Assembly (NCBI GenBank): GCA_009995705.1
Contig: JAADBR010000016.1
Span: 1-64,000 of the forward strand
Direction of reading: 5' to 3'
Source of the DNA: Microcystis aeruginosa W13-11
GTDB lineage: Bacteria > Cyanobacteriota > Cyanobacteriia > Cyanobacteriales > Microcystaceae
Length of the DNA stretch: 64,000 nt
The notes beneath the pieces are model-generated. The model had not been told where the DNA came from. It ran no database searches and was given only the letters and a program-made list of their open reading frames with translations. Positions 51,367-62,432 of the stretch are shown here, in pieces. How positions within the stretch are numbered: the stretch's first letter is position 1; every line of letters starts with the position of its first letter. The position numbers were made by a program, and so were the translations under genes.

Positions 51367-51840
51367 ATGATGAATTTAAATTACTGGTTAATGAAATCGG
51401 AACCCGATGTCTATAGTATCGGGGATTTAAAAAAAGATGGTCAAACTATTTGGGAGGGAGTGCGAAATTATCAGGCCCGCAATTTTCTCCGTCAGATGAA
51501 GCGGGGAGATCTGTCCTTTTTTTATCATTCTAATATCACCCCCCCGGGGATTGTCGGCTTGATGCGCGTAGTGGAAACCGATACGATCGATCCCACACAA
51601 TTCGATCGCGATAGTCCCTACTATGATTCTAAATCCTCTCCAGATTCCCCGCGCTGGTGGACGGTTAAAGTTGAGTTCGATCGCCTTTTTCCCCAACTGC
51701 TGCCTCTGGGAATTTTAAAACAAAATTTTACCGCCGATGAATTATTATTAGTAAGGACAGGAAATCGTCTGTCAGTGATGCCTGTCAATCAAGCGATCAC
51801 AACAAAAATTCTCGCTTTAGTCGCTCGTCAAGGAGTATAA
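51367..51840 (+). CDS. EVE-domain protein
   Basis: The 157 residues are typical of the single EVE domain: NYWLMKSEPDVYSIGDL at the start, WEGVRNYQARNFLRQMKRGD, then FFYHSNITPPGIVGLMRVV and WWTVKVEFDRLFP. EVE (PUA-like) domains bind modified bases in DNA or RNA. A double ATG (51367, 51370) makes the start ambiguous by one residue. It is 3 bases from the prohibitin gene and probably cotranscribed. Confidence 0.92.
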   Translation: MMNLNYWLMKSEPDVYSIGDLKKDGQTIWEGVRNYQARNFLRQMKRGDLSFFYHSNITPPGIVGLMRVVETDTIDPTQFDRDSPYYDSKSSPDSPRWWTVKVEFDRLFPQLLPLGILKQNFTADELLLVRTGNRLSVMPVNQAITTKILALVARQGV

Positions 51841-51843
51841 ACT

Positions 51844-52698
51844 GTGAACCAGAAAGATGCTATTAATTTACTTTCCCTGATTGGGGGATTATTGGTCACT
51901 ATCGTCATTTTAGCGGCCTTTAATGCCTATGTGATCATCACCCCCGGACAAGCGGGGGTTTTAAGTGTTTTAGGAAAGGCTAAAGACGGGGTTTTATTGG
52001 AGGGGTTGCACTTTAAACCTCCCTTTGTCTCTGGTGTTGATATCTACGATGTTACGGTGCAAAAATTTGAAGTTCCTGCCCAAAGTTCCACTAAAGATTT
52101 ACAGGATTTATCCGCTAGTTTTGCGATTAATTTTCGTCTCGATCCAACCCGGGTAGTGGACATTAGAAGAACCCAAGGCACCTTGCAAAATATTGTCGCT
52201 AAAATTATCGCTCCTCAAACCCAAGAATCCTTTAAAATTGCCGCCGCTAAAAGAACCGTAGAGGAGGCAATTACTCGACGCAGTGAGTTGAAAGAAGACT
52301 TTGATAATGCCCTATCAACTCGGTTAGAAAAGTATGGTATTCTAGTTTTAGATACCAGTGTGGTAGATTTGAATTTTTCTCCAGAATTTGCCCGGGCTGT
52401 CGAAGATAAACAAATCGCAGAACAACGCGCCCAAAGAGCCGTTTATATCACCCAAGAAGCAGAACAACAGGCCCAAGCAGAAATTAATCGCGCTAAAGGG
52501 AAAGCTGAGGCACAAAGATTATTAGCAGAAACTTTAAAAGAACAGGGAGGCGGATTGGTTTTACAGAAAGAAGCGATCGAAGCTTGGCGGGAAGGTGGAG
52601 CGCAAATGCCCCGGGTTTTAGTCATGGATGGATCGGGAAAAAATAGCGTACCATTTTTATTTAATTATAGTGATTCTTTGTCAGAAAATACCCCCTAA
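51844..52698 (+). CDS. Prohibitin-like SPFH protein
   Basis: GTG start (51844) three bases after the EVE stop; 284 residues. There is one membrane helix (about 8-30) and then the SPFH domain with LGKAKDGVLLEGLHFKPPF, a helical linker AEQQAQAEINRAKGKAEAQR and an oligomerising tail. It corresponds to bacterial prohibitins, including Synechocystis Slr1106. It probably assembles ring complexes at the membrane for protease regulation. Confidence 0.9.
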   Translation: MNQKDAINLLSLIGGLLVTIVILAAFNAYVIITPGQAGVLSVLGKAKDGVLLEGLHFKPPFVSGVDIYDVTVQKFEVPAQSSTKDLQDLSASFAINFRLDPTRVVDIRRTQGTLQNIVAKIIAPQTQESFKIAAAKRTVEEAITRRSELKEDFDNALSTRLEKYGILVLDTSVVDLNFSPEFARAVEDKQIAEQRAQRAVYITQEAEQQAQAEINRAKGKAEAQRLLAETLKEQGGGLVLQKEAIEAWREGGAQMPRVLVMDGSGKNSVPFLFNYSDSLSENTP

Positions 52699-52806
52699 AT
52701 TCCTGTCCAATCTCAGAGGCATTTTGAAAGAAACCTTGCCAACCTCTCAAAATTATCCAGTGATATTATCGACAAATGGCATTGAAAACAATCTCTAGCT
52801 CCTTGA

Positions 52807-53064
52807 CTATTTGAGGATGAAGAAATTGATGATAGTTCCCTGAATGTGATTAAACCGAGGCGCAGTGAATCGGTGCAATCTAAACAGAGAAAAGAACAGA
52901 ATCAAGGGAAGATCCCTAGAAATAGTTTTCGGACTTTATTGGAGGACTTAGAAACGATTTACCTGAATATGGTAGAATGTGGGATTAGAGAGGGAAGTTA
53001 TCGTTTTTCTAAGATAACTCGACCGACTTCTCTGCAACAGAAGGCGTTGATTAGTACCCAGTAA
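52807..53064 (+). pseudogene. C-terminal remnant of an IS transposase
   Basis: The frame FEDEEIDDSSLNVIKPRRSE, then NSFRTLLEDLETIYLNM and ITRPTSLQQKALIST and stop matches my memory of the end of IS1634/IS4-type DDE transposases in Microcystis (EDL.T....TRPT..Q.KAL). Nothing upstream codes for the catalytic DDE region, so it is a fragment. Confidence 0.5.
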
Positions 53065-53293
53065 CGGGGCATCAGAAATTGTCTTAACCCCTCCTACAGC
53101 AGAGGTTATGGTCTTTTGTCAAAGGGGAAGTCGAGTCTTCTGGTGGGACGGCGAATATTCTTGATCATCCGGCGGCGAGTCTATCGGGAAGCTTTACAGT
53201 TTAGCGTTTCTGGACAAACCGGCGCGATGATGAAAAACAGCCTAGAGCAGTTGCTCTCGTCGGGGGGTCAATGCTATGATTAGGAATAGTTTT
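53065..53293. other. Spacer before tRNA-Gly, possible gene debris
   Basis: Short frames such as VMVFCQRGSRVFWWDGEYS and FSVSGQTGAMMKNSLEQLLS look protein-like but are broken by stops. I do not recognise them. Confidence 0.3.
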
Positions 53294-53365
53294 GCGGGTA
53301 TAGTTCAGTGGTAGAACGTCACCTTCCCAAGGTGAATGTCGCGCGTTCGAGTCGCGTTACCCGCT
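53294..53365 (+). tRNA. tRNA-Gly (CCC)
   Basis: GCGGGTA (53294-53300) pairs with TACCCGC (53358-53364). The anticodon arm CACCTTCCCAAGGTG gives anticodon CCC, which reads GGG glycine codons. The T arm GCGCGTTCGAGTCGCG contains the TTCGA loop. Confidence 0.95.
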
Positions 53366-53784
53366 TCTGACAACAATTTTTACGACTATTTTGTTAAAGT
53401 AACTATACTTTAGACGTTCATAATCTGAGGCTCTTCTCGACTTTGTGTGATAAGTTTAACTTATATAGTAGCGATTAATCTTTGTGTCCTCTCTGTCTCT
53501 GTGGTTCATTCCACTCCCTCGCCCGCAAAACTGTATCTTAGAATACATTTCACCCACCAAACTGGGGAGAGCCAATCTGAGACTTATTAAACTTCTGAAA
53601 TCCTAGAGTAAGCAAGGAATCCAGTTCTTTTTTATGGCTCAAGGATTGCTTGTAAGATAAAAGCCCCTAACCATCGGACAATTAAAGGCAATTTACGCGT
53701 AAAAATGAGAGGTAATATGGGCAGAAAGCAGAAAATCGACAAACTGACCGATACTTCTAACCCAGCATCAACGCTTTCTGATAA
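53366..53784. other. Spacer with a dispersed GTCCTCTCTG repeat
   Basis: There is no gene. TTTGTGTCCTCTCTGTCTCT at about 53480-53499 is an inverted relative of the sequence at 18440-18475 (ACCACAAAGGCACAAAGAAC...), a common dispersed repeat. Confidence 0.4.
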
Positions 53785-53991
53785 TTATACGCTGTAACCT
53801 GTTGCTAAAGCCACCAGAGGTTGTGCCGAAGATTGTTCAAATCCAAGGCCGGTACGACCTGAAATATTGAGAAAGGTAATCGCTATGGCAAAGCGTCGTA
53901 ATCCTGCTAAACGATTAAGTTGATAGGAAACAGTAGAACGCTCTACTGAAGAGCTAAAATAGGGAAGGTTAAATAATTGAGTGGTTGTCAT
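53785..53991 (-). pseudogene. N-terminal remnant resembling a cyanobacterial Rnf/electron-transport membrane protein
   Basis: The frame ends GYSV and stop, and contains FLNISGRTGLGFEQSSAQPL, similar to the LN..G...LGFEQSWAQPL motif of a cyanobacterial membrane-protein family (RnfD-like). It is truncated at 68 codons and its ATG overlaps that of the opposite-strand Uma2 relic at the same CATG. Weak evidence. Confidence 0.3.
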
Positions 53992-54634
53992 GGTTATTAT
54001 TGAAGATGAGTTAAAGGAAATTATCTTTCCCAAAAGTGATTTACTGAGTGATGAACCCCCTATGGAAACAGAGTTACATCTGCGTCAATTGATGCTTTTG
54101 ATCCAATCACTAGAGTTATTATGGAAAGACCGCTAAGATTTCTATGCTTTTGGTAATCTGACTATTTATTACAGTCCCAATCAACGAAAATTAGAAGATT
54201 TTAGGAGGCCTGATTTTTTTGTGGTTTTGGGAGTAGCAAGAAAACCCCGTAAAAGTTGGGTAGTGTGGGAAGAAGATGGCAAATATCCCCATGTCATCAT
54301 CGAGATTTTGTCTGATTCAACGGCAGAAACTGATCGAGGTCTCAAGAAAGAAATTTATCAGGAAACCTTCCAGACTCCTAACTATTTTTGGTTTGATCCC
54401 ACCAGTTTAAAATTTAAGGGGTTTCAGTTGATGGCAGGAAAATACGAAGAAATTGCAGCGAATGAACAGGGTTGGTTATGGAGTCAACAGTTAGAATTAT
54501 TTTTAGGGGTTCATGACAGCCAATTACGCTTTTTTAGCCCGGAAGGTAAACTCGTTCCCACCCCTGAAGAAGTAGCGGAAAAGATGGCTCAGAAATTATA
54601 AGATTTAGGGATAGATTGGCGAGATTTGGTTTAA
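53990..54634 (+). pseudogene. Uma2-family gene with two premature stops
   Basis: One frame runs from ATG 53990 through LSDEPPMETELHLRQLMLL, stops at TAA 54134 (expected N in RNDFY), and continues FYAFGNLTIYYSPNQRKLED, then ARKPRKSWVVWEEDGKYP and VIIEILSDSTAETDRGLK. A second TAA at 54599-54601 (expected R before DLGIDW) ends the frame shortly before its natural end. Two clean nonsense mutations mean the gene is dead but young. It represents a Uma2 subfamily distinct from the intact copy at 12577. Confidence 0.82.
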
Positions 54635-55139
54635 GTTTGACCTGAAATCTTGATCAAGCAAGCTGAACTGCAACTTATGAAGTAACCTGCCCAAATGCTA
54701 TAATTAGGGTTTTTTACCGCAATCATAAGCTGTTGACTATCTAAATAACTCGTTAAGACTGCCAGGGAGAGGGGGGAAGGAAGCAAGGAGAAGAAATTTG
54801 AGCATTTGTACTAAACCATTCAATACGCAATTTAATGCAGTACAGCTTAAACAAAAATCGAGCTATATTTGCCAATTCTCGAGGTGATACTAAATCCGCT
54901 GCATATACCCTACTTATGAGAACAGGCAAAAGGGGTAATAAATAATCAGTCTTTAATAACCAGATTTAGTATGATTTGCTCTGCTCTAAGAAGTAACTAC
55001 ATTCTTCCTAGGCCCCCAATAGGAGGCTTTTGGTGCTAAAAAAGCAGCTGAAGTCACTATCTGAATTTTAAGTGCCTACTGCTCATTTTTGGCAAGATTT
55101 TATATACTAGGAATATAGAGATAAAAAAGAGGAAAACTA
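54635..55139. other. Spacer with miniature inverted-repeat element
   Basis: There is no gene. It contains the element copy at 54887-54972. Otherwise it is AT-rich, with no clear promoter for the pirin gene apart from a TATACTAGG-like stretch near 55104. Confidence 0.4.
54887..54972. repeat. Miniature inverted-repeat element, copy 2 (86 bp)
   Basis: ATACTAAATC (54887-54896) and GATTTAGTAT (54963-54972) are perfect 10-bp terminal inverted repeats. The interior reads TACTTATGAGAACAGGCAAA, then AGGGGTAATAAATAATCA, closely similar to 47608-47691. Confidence 0.8.
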
Positions 55140-55832
55140 ATGATTACTATACGCCAAGCGGAGGAAAGAGGCCACGCTAACTATGGTTGGTTGGATACCT
55201 ATCATACTTTTTCTTTTGCCCAATATTATGATCCGCAACAGATTAATTTTAGAAGTCTCAGAGTTATTAACGAGGATAAAGTGATTGGGGGAAAAGGATT
55301 TCACCCCCACGGACACCAGGATATGGAGATTTTAACCTATGTTTTGGCGGGAGAACTAGAACACCAAGACAGTCTCGGCACGGGTTCCGTGATTCGACAC
55401 GGTGAAATTCAACGGATGAGTGCAGGAACAGGGATAAAGCACAGTGAATTTAATCATTCTGCTACTAATATCCTCCATCTTCTGCAAATTTGGATTATTC
55501 CCGACCAAAAAAATCTAGAACCCAGTTATGAACAAAAAGCGATCAAATTTTCTCCCCATACCCTACGATTAATCGCCTCTCCCACCGGCGCCGATAATGT
55601 GGTTAAAGTCCATCAAGACGTTAATCTCTACGCGGGAATTCTGCCCCCAGGCCAGTCCCTGACTCATTCCTTAGCTCCCAGTCGTTATGGCTGGTTACAG
55701 GTGGCTAGAGGGCAAATAACCCTAAATAGCGTGCATTTACGAGCGGGGGATGGAGCGGCAATTAGCGAGGAAACTTCCTTGACTATTCAATCCCTAGAAG
55801 ACTCGGAAATTTTGCTTTTTGACCTAGTATAG
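55140..55832 (+). CDS. Pirin-family protein (quercetin 2,3-dioxygenase-like)
   Basis: The 230 residues begin MITIRQAEERGHANYGWLDT. The pirin N-cupin metal residues are visible in FHPHGHQDMEILTYVLAGEL (H, H, E) and HSEFNHS. The C-cupin half carries LYAGILPPGQSLTH. It has the length of short pirins such as YhhW. Enzymatic activity on quercetin has been reported for this family, but the physiological role is unclear. The gene is monocistronic. Confidence 0.92.
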   Translation: MITIRQAEERGHANYGWLDTYHTFSFAQYYDPQQINFRSLRVINEDKVIGGKGFHPHGHQDMEILTYVLAGELEHQDSLGTGSVIRHGEIQRMSAGTGIKHSEFNHSATNILHLLQIWIIPDQKNLEPSYEQKAIKFSPHTLRLIASPTGADNVVKVHQDVNLYAGILPPGQSLTHSLAPSRYGWLQVARGQITLNSVHLRAGDGAAISEETSLTIQSLEDSEILLFDLV

Positions 55833-55892
55833 AACGGTTGAGTGTTAGGAACCCTAGGGGCTAAGTTTTCCTGCCAATTCCCTGGCCGACTT

Positions 55893-56135
55893 TCAGCCAT
55901 CAATACTGTCCACCACGCTGAGAAAATCGTTATGGATTAGCTCGGCGATAAAATTCTCCGGATCGGTGATAGGAACAGTAACACCTTGGCTGGCTACCAT
56001 CTGTGCAGCCATCCGAGTCATGAATTCCTGTCTTGTTTCCGTCATTTTACCCTGACATTGTTGTAATTTTTCTACCAATTCCAGTGGGGAATCGGCCACC
56101 AGTTTATCTCCCTCGCGGGTGACATAAATTGTCAT
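55893..56135 (-). CDS. Small conserved-looking acidic protein (80 aa)
   Basis: The 80 residues begin MTIYVTREGDKLVADSPLEL. They read VEKLQQCQGKMTETRQEFM, then ITDPENFIAELIHNDFLSVV. It is helical, with no membrane segment. It seems to belong to a small family of cyanobacterial hypotheticals with a DSPE.F...L pattern; an antitoxin or regulator role cannot be claimed. Confidence 0.6.
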   Translation of the reverse strand: MTIYVTREGDKLVADSPLELVEKLQQCQGKMTETRQEFMTRMAAQMVASQGVTVPITDPENFIAELIHNDFLSVVDSIDG

Positions 56136-56530
56136 CTTTCCTACCTCCTAAATGATTGGGAACGAGAATTCGGCACTACTAAACCACTTCTTTTCTCGCT
56201 ATCATTATTGCCAGTTAGTTAGTCTGGGACTCGTCCGTCTTTCCCTGTTTCCATTATTTTTTCTGGCTCGTCGCCAGGTAATTATTATTATCGCCAAAAT
56301 AAAAGGATAAATTTGTCAATCTTTGTAACGAAAAATCAAGAAAAACTGTTCTGACGGTATCGCCCCGAACCCTTGCGGGGAAATTTGTTACAATGAATAC
56401 AAAGGGACTCCCTGCGCCAGATTCCATCCCTAGTAAAAAATTGGCCAGGTGGAGAGCGAAAGCCAATAGTTCCGATCGGGACGGCATTTGTCAGAGTTTC
56501 CCGCTTCCTTTAGTTTTAGGGGGAAAAGCC
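56136..56530. other. Spacer upstream of a small hypothetical gene
   Basis: About 400 bases with no gene. CCCCGAACCCTTGCGGGG (56363-56380) forms a small hairpin. TACAAT near 56388 could be a -10 hexamer. The frame is open here but lacks coding character. Confidence 0.4.
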
Positions 56531-56869
56531 ATGAAATCTGCCACATTATTATCGCCCGATCGACCGCTGCCAGAATTTCTCCAGTCAGCTATCCGAGAAC
56601 GTTTTCCGGGGAAAGCGATCAATGATCTCAGCATCCCCTACTATGAAGGCGTCGAGGATGTGGGGTGGGGGTATTTTAACGATCGGGTGTTGCCGGCCTG
56701 TAGCGATGGGCCTGTTGTCCGCTATCTCGGCCCATTTATATCCTACGTCCGTCTAGGAGAGGCCTTGGTTTTGGATCGGCAAGACGGTCTTGTGGTTTAC
56801 GAAACCGATCGAGATGTTCCCTGTACGGAAACCGGCCCTTTCTGGTGGGTGACTCCTAAATCGCTCTGA
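56531..56869 (+). CDS. Hypothetical cyanobacterial protein (112 aa)
   Basis: The ATG at 56531 is chosen, preceded by GGGGGAAAAGCC (ribosome site); an ATG at 56393 would add 46 unlikely residues. The protein starts MKSATLLSPDRPLPEFLQSA and contains DLSIPYYEGVEDVGWGYFN and VRYLGPFISYVRLGEALVL, ending in WWVTPKSL. It is likely soluble. The family is not recognised. Confidence 0.6.
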   Translation: MKSATLLSPDRPLPEFLQSAIRERFPGKAINDLSIPYYEGVEDVGWGYFNDRVLPACSDGPVVRYLGPFISYVRLGEALVLDRQDGLVVYETDRDVPCTETGPFWWVTPKSL

Positions 56870-56932
56870 AAAAGCCAAACCTAAGTAAGATTTGACGGGT
56901 GGAGTCGGTAAGCGATAAAACCCGTCGCCTTT

Positions 56933-57865
56933 TTATAAGGCTTGCGATCGCAACCAAGCCACGGGTAAATAGAGCATTTTCTTGGCTAAAGGCACGAAGG
57001 CACGACGGGCGAAGACATCGTAATTATTTGCCTCAATTACGTCTAAAATGCCTTGATAAAGCAGTAAAGCCGCCCAAACCGGCCAACGGGAATCGGGATT
57101 AAGGGCGCGAATCCCCCTTTCGGCGGAATCGTAGTAATAACGGGCCCGCTCAATTTGGAAGCGCATTAACCCCTTCCAACAGTCATTATTAACCCCTTTG
57201 AGTAAATCGTCTTCGCTGTAGTTAAAACGCTCTAAATCCTCTAAAGGTAGATAAATCCGCCCACGATGGGCATCTTCCCCCACATCCCGCAAAATATTGG
57301 TTAATTGATTGGCAATACCGAGATCGATCGCTTCTTCTTGGGGAATATAGACGCTTTGATTGCGTCGCCAAGGAGCCGAGCGATCGCCATCTTCCAATCC
57401 TAACACCGCGCTGGACATTAACCCCACAGTCCCCGCCACCCGATAGCAGTACAGTTTTAGTTCATCAAAGGTTTGATAACGACTGCGATAGAGATCCATC
57501 TGTTGCCCGGCGATCATATCCCGAAAGGGTTGGATATCCATGGGGAACTTTTCTAGAGTATCTACGAGAGCGACATCGGCATCCTCAAGGGCAACCCCAG
57601 AAAAGACGGTTTCTAGCTGTTTTTCCCATAAATCTAGGGTTTCAGGGGTAGTTAACCGGGCTTGAGGTCCATCGACCAGTTCATCGGTACGACGACACCA
57701 GACATAAATTGCCCAGATCGCTCGACGTTTTGCTTTCGGCATCAGGAGAGTACCGAGATAAAACGTTTTGGAATACTTCTCTGTAATCCGGCGACAGAGT
57801 TCGTAGGACTCCGCAAGGGAGACGAGGGGTTTGGTGGGGTGGGTCGGTTTTGGCAATTGGAGCAT
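56933..57865 (-). CDS. crtB: Phytoene synthase
   Basis: The 310 residues have the two Asp-rich motifs DELVDG (WCRRTDELVDGPQARL) and the region NILRDVGEDAHRGRIYLPLE. They also include the squalene/phytoene synthase start YELCRRITEKYSKTFYLGTL and KRRAIWAIYVWCRRTDE. It condenses two geranylgeranyl diphosphates into phytoene. It lies 105 bases downstream of crtP on the same strand, the usual cyanobacterial crtP-crtB operon. Confidence 0.96.
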   Translation of the reverse strand: MLQLPKPTHPTKPLVSLAESYELCRRITEKYSKTFYLGTLLMPKAKRRAIWAIYVWCRRTDELVDGPQARLTTPETLDLWEKQLETVFSGVALEDADVALVDTLEKFPMDIQPFRDMIAGQQMDLYRSRYQTFDELKLYCYRVAGTVGLMSSAVLGLEDGDRSAPWRRNQSVYIPQEEAIDLGIANQLTNILRDVGEDAHRGRIYLPLEDLERFNYSEDDLLKGVNNDCWKGLMRFQIERARYYYDSAERGIRALNPDSRWPVWAALLLYQGILDVIEANNYDVFARRAFVPLAKKMLYLPVAWLRSQAL

Positions 57866-57970
57866 TCTGCTGGGGCGGAATGATTGACTTAGATTAACGG
57901 CAAACTGTGGCTAATGATATAGCATTGTCTCACTCAAGGCCATTTTCGTCATTAGTCCCTAGCCAGAGAA

Positions 57971-59407
<1,437 letters not shown>

Positions 59408-59647
59408 CTATCTACTCTCTAATGTCTTGTCTTTATCACATTCGCTATTATACTTCACATTTCGTTACATTTTTTTTCAGATTATCGAGAAGACGGTCGG
59501 CGGGGGGCTGCTTTGTTCTCCCCACACCCCACTTCCTTGATAACTGATTACTGGTCACTGATAACTGATAACTGATATTGTGATATGTAATTAGCTTAAC
59601 TCGCTCACCTTTTGAGTTTACGCATACACCCTCTTCAATCGATCGCT

Positions 59648-62428
59648 ATGACTTTTCCCACTACGTCACCTCAAGTCTCGGAAATAGAGAATAATCGTGC
59701 TTGGCATAATTTAACTGGGGAACAAACCCTGGAAATCCTGAGAACCAATGGGGAAACCGGCTTAATCGAGGACGAAATTGTTAAAAGAAAGGATATTTTC
59801 GGGTTAAATGAACTAAAAGAAACGGGGGGACGTAGCCCGTTAATGATTCTCTGGGAACAGTTTACTAACATTATGTTAGTGATGCTGATTGCCGTGGCGG
59901 TGGTTTCGGCAGTTTTGGACCTGAAAAAAGCGGAATTTCCCAAAGATGCGATCGCTATTTTTACAATTGTTATTTTAAACGGTATTTTAGGATATTTCCA
60001 GGAAAGTCGGGCAGAAAAGGCTTTAGCCGCCCTTAAGCAGTTATCCTCGCCGAAAGTCCGGGTTATTCGTAATGGTAGTACCTTTGAAGTGACGGCCAAG
60101 GAACTTGTCCCTGGGGATATCATGTTACTGGAAGCGGGGGTACAAATTGCCGCCGATGGCAGATTATTAGAAGCACAAAACCTGCAAATCCGCGAAGCTG
60201 CCCTCACGGGGGAAGCGGAATCGGTGAATAAACAAGCACAGAGGGTTTTACCAGAAGATGCCTCTTTAGGCGATCGCATTAACCTCGTCTATCAGGGTAC
60301 AGAAGTAGTACAGGGACGGGGGAAAGTGGCGATTACCAAGACGGGAATGGATACGGAAATCGGTAAAATCGCCGCCATGTTACAAGGAGTAGAAAGTGAA
60401 CCCACTCCCCTACAACAGCGAATGTCGCAGTTAGGTAACGTTTTAGTGAGTGGTTCCCTAGCTTTAGTGGCTATAATCGTGCTTGGGGGTGTAATTCGCT
60501 TTGGTTGGCAGTTTTTTGAATCATTCCTAGAAACCTCCCTCAGTATGGCTGTGGCCGTTGTTCCCGAAGGTTTACCGGCAGTGGTGACGGTGACTTTGGC
60601 AATTGGAACCCAAAGAATGGTGAGAAGACAAGCTTTAATCCGTAAATTGCCGGCAGTGGAAACCCTAGGCTCGGTAACGACGATTTGCTCCGATAAAACC
60701 GGAACTTTAACTCAAAATAAAATGGTGGTGCAGAAAGTTAATACTTCCGAGCAGACAATCACTGTCACCGGGGAAGGTTACGCACCCATCGGTGAGTTTA
60801 GTGGTGCTAGTGAAAGTGATCCCGAACTACAGGCAATTTTAACGGCTTGTGTGCTGTGTAATGATGCACTTTTGCAAAATAAAGAGCAAGAATGGTTAAT
60901 TTTAGGCGATCCCACCGAAGGAGCTTTACTGACGTTAGCGGGTAAAGGAGGACTATATCAGGAAGCATTGCAGCCAAAAAGCCCTCGTTTAGGGGAATTT
61001 CCCTTTTCTTCCGAAAGAAAGAGAATGTCAGTAATCTGTGAGAATGCCCAGTTAGGTTTGGGGGATTCTACCTATTTAATGTTTACCAAAGGCTCGCCGG
61101 AATTAATTCTCGAACGTTGTTCTCTGATCCAAGTTGGGGCGGAAAGTCAACCCCTAACAGATGAACAAAGAAGCCGTATTTTGGCACAAAATGACGAAAT
61201 GGCGAGTAATGGCCTACGAGTCTTAGGTTTTTCCTATAAACCGATGACAGAAGTGCCAGAAGCGGAAAGAGAAGATAGTGAGGAACAATCCTTGGTTTGG
61301 TTGGGATTGGTGGGAATGCTCGATGCACCCCGCAAAGAAGTTAAAGAAGCGGTTGCCCTCTGTCGTCAAGCGGGAATTCGTCCGATTATGATTACCGGAG
61401 ATCACCAATTAACGGCCAAGGCGATCGCCAGTGAATTAGGCATTGCTGCTGCTGGGGAGCGAGTAATCACGGGTAAAGAATTAGAAAAAATGTCTCAGAA
61501 TGACCTAGAGGCAGAGGTAGATGGTGTGAGTGTCTATGCTCGCGTTTCTCCCGAACACAAGCTGAGAATCGTCCAAGCTTTGCAAAAACGGGGCAAATTC
61601 GTCGCCATGACGGGGGATGGAGTCAATGATGCTCCGGCACTAAAACAAGCCGATATCGGCATCGCCATGGGGATTACGGGAACCGATGTCAGCAAAGAAG
61701 CCAGCGATATGATTTTGCTGGATGATAATTTTGCCACCATCGTCGCTGCCACCGAAGAGGGGCGCGTGGTTTACAGTAACATTCGGCGCTTTATTAAATA
61801 TATTCTCGGCAGTAATATTGGCGAGGTTTTGACAATTGCATCGGCTCCGCTGCTCGGTTTAGGCGGTGTTCCCCTTTCTCCCTTACAAATCCTCTGGATG
61901 AACCTTGTCACCGACGGTTTACCGGCTCTGGCTCTGGCAATGGAACCCGCCGAACCTAATGTGATGAAACGTCCACCTTTTAGCCCCCGGGAAAGCATTT
62001 TTGCTCGCGGGTTGGGTTGGTATATGATTCGCATCGGCATCGTCTTTGCCATTCTCACCATTATTATGATGTACTGGGCTTACCGATATACTCAGGCAAC
62101 CCCCGAAATCGGAGATCCCAGACGTTGGAAAACCATGGTATTTACTACCCTCTGTTTAGCACAAATGGGTCATGCTTTGGCGGTGCGTTCCCATACCCAG
62201 TTAGCTGTGCAAATGAATCCCTTCTCTAATCCTTACATTATTGCCGCCGTGGGCTTGACAACGATCCTACAATTGTTGTTAATTTATGCTCCTCCTCTAC
62301 AAAACTTCTTCGGTACTCAATGGATTAGTGGCACCGAATTATTAATCTGTTTTGGATTTAGTGCCTTAATGTTTGTTTGGATTGAGTTAGAGAAGTTATT
62401 TATTCGCTGGTTCATGACGAAAAAATAA
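59648..62428 (+). CDS. Ca2+-type (P2A) cation-transporting ATPase, PacL-like
   Basis: The ATG at 59648 is chosen (926 residues, [19 protein letters not shown]), the length of Synechococcus PacL; the in-frame start 36 bases upstream is non-ATG. Motifs: [10 protein letters not shown] (A domain), [20 protein letters not shown] (fourth-helix PEGL), [13 protein letters not shown] with the phospho-Asp, [20 protein letters not shown] (hinge), and [18 protein letters not shown] in helix 6. The PEGL and N..D residues indicate a SERCA/PMR1-type Ca2+ (or Mn2+) pump. Confidence 0.9.
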   Translation: MTFPTTSPQVSEIENNRAWHNLTGEQTLEILRTNGETGLIEDEIVKRKDIFGLNELKETGGRSPLMILWEQFTNIMLVMLIAVAVVSAVLDLKKAEFPKDAIAIFTIVILNGILGYFQESRAEKALAALKQLSSPKVRVIRNGSTFEVTAKELVPGDIMLLEAGVQIAADGRLLEAQNLQIREAALTGEAESVNKQAQRVLPEDASLGDRINLVYQGTEVVQGRGKVAITKTGMDTEIGKIAAMLQGVESEPTPLQQRMSQLGNVLVSGSLALVAIIVLGGVIRFGWQFFESFLETSLSMAVAVVPEGLPAVVTVTLAIGTQRMVRRQALIRKLPAVETLGSVTTICSDKTGTLTQNKMVVQKVNTSEQTITVTGEGYAPIGEFSGASESDPELQAILTACVLCNDALLQNKEQEWLILGDPTEGALLTLAGKGGLYQEALQPKSPRLGEFPFSSERKRMSVICENAQLGLGDSTYLMFTKGSPELILERCSLIQVGAESQPLTDEQRSRILAQNDEMASNGLRVLGFSYKPMTEVPEAEREDSEEQSLVWLGLVGMLDAPRKEVKEAVALCRQAGIRPIMITGDHQLTAKAIASELGIAAAGERVITGKELEKMSQNDLEAEVDGVSVYARVSPEHKLRIVQALQKRGKFVAMTGDGVNDAPALKQADIGIAMGITGTDVSKEASDMILLDDNFATIVAATEEGRVVYSNIRRFIKYILGSNIGEVLTIASAPLLGLGGVPLSPLQILWMNLVTDGLPALALAMEPAEPNVMKRPPFSPRESIFARGLGWYMIRIGIVFAILTIIMMYWAYRYTQATPEIGDPRRWKTMVFTTLCLAQMGHALAVRSHTQLAVQMNPFSNPYIIAAVGLTTILQLLLIYAPPLQNFFGTQWISGTELLICFGFSALMFVWIELEKLFIRWFMTKK

Positions 62429-62432
62429 ATCA

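Noticed and set aside
59671-60279. Long minus-strand frame opposite the P-type ATPase start
   Set aside because: It is a shadow of the coding frame, being Ser/Ile-rich with no motif, and the plus-strand protein is unambiguous.
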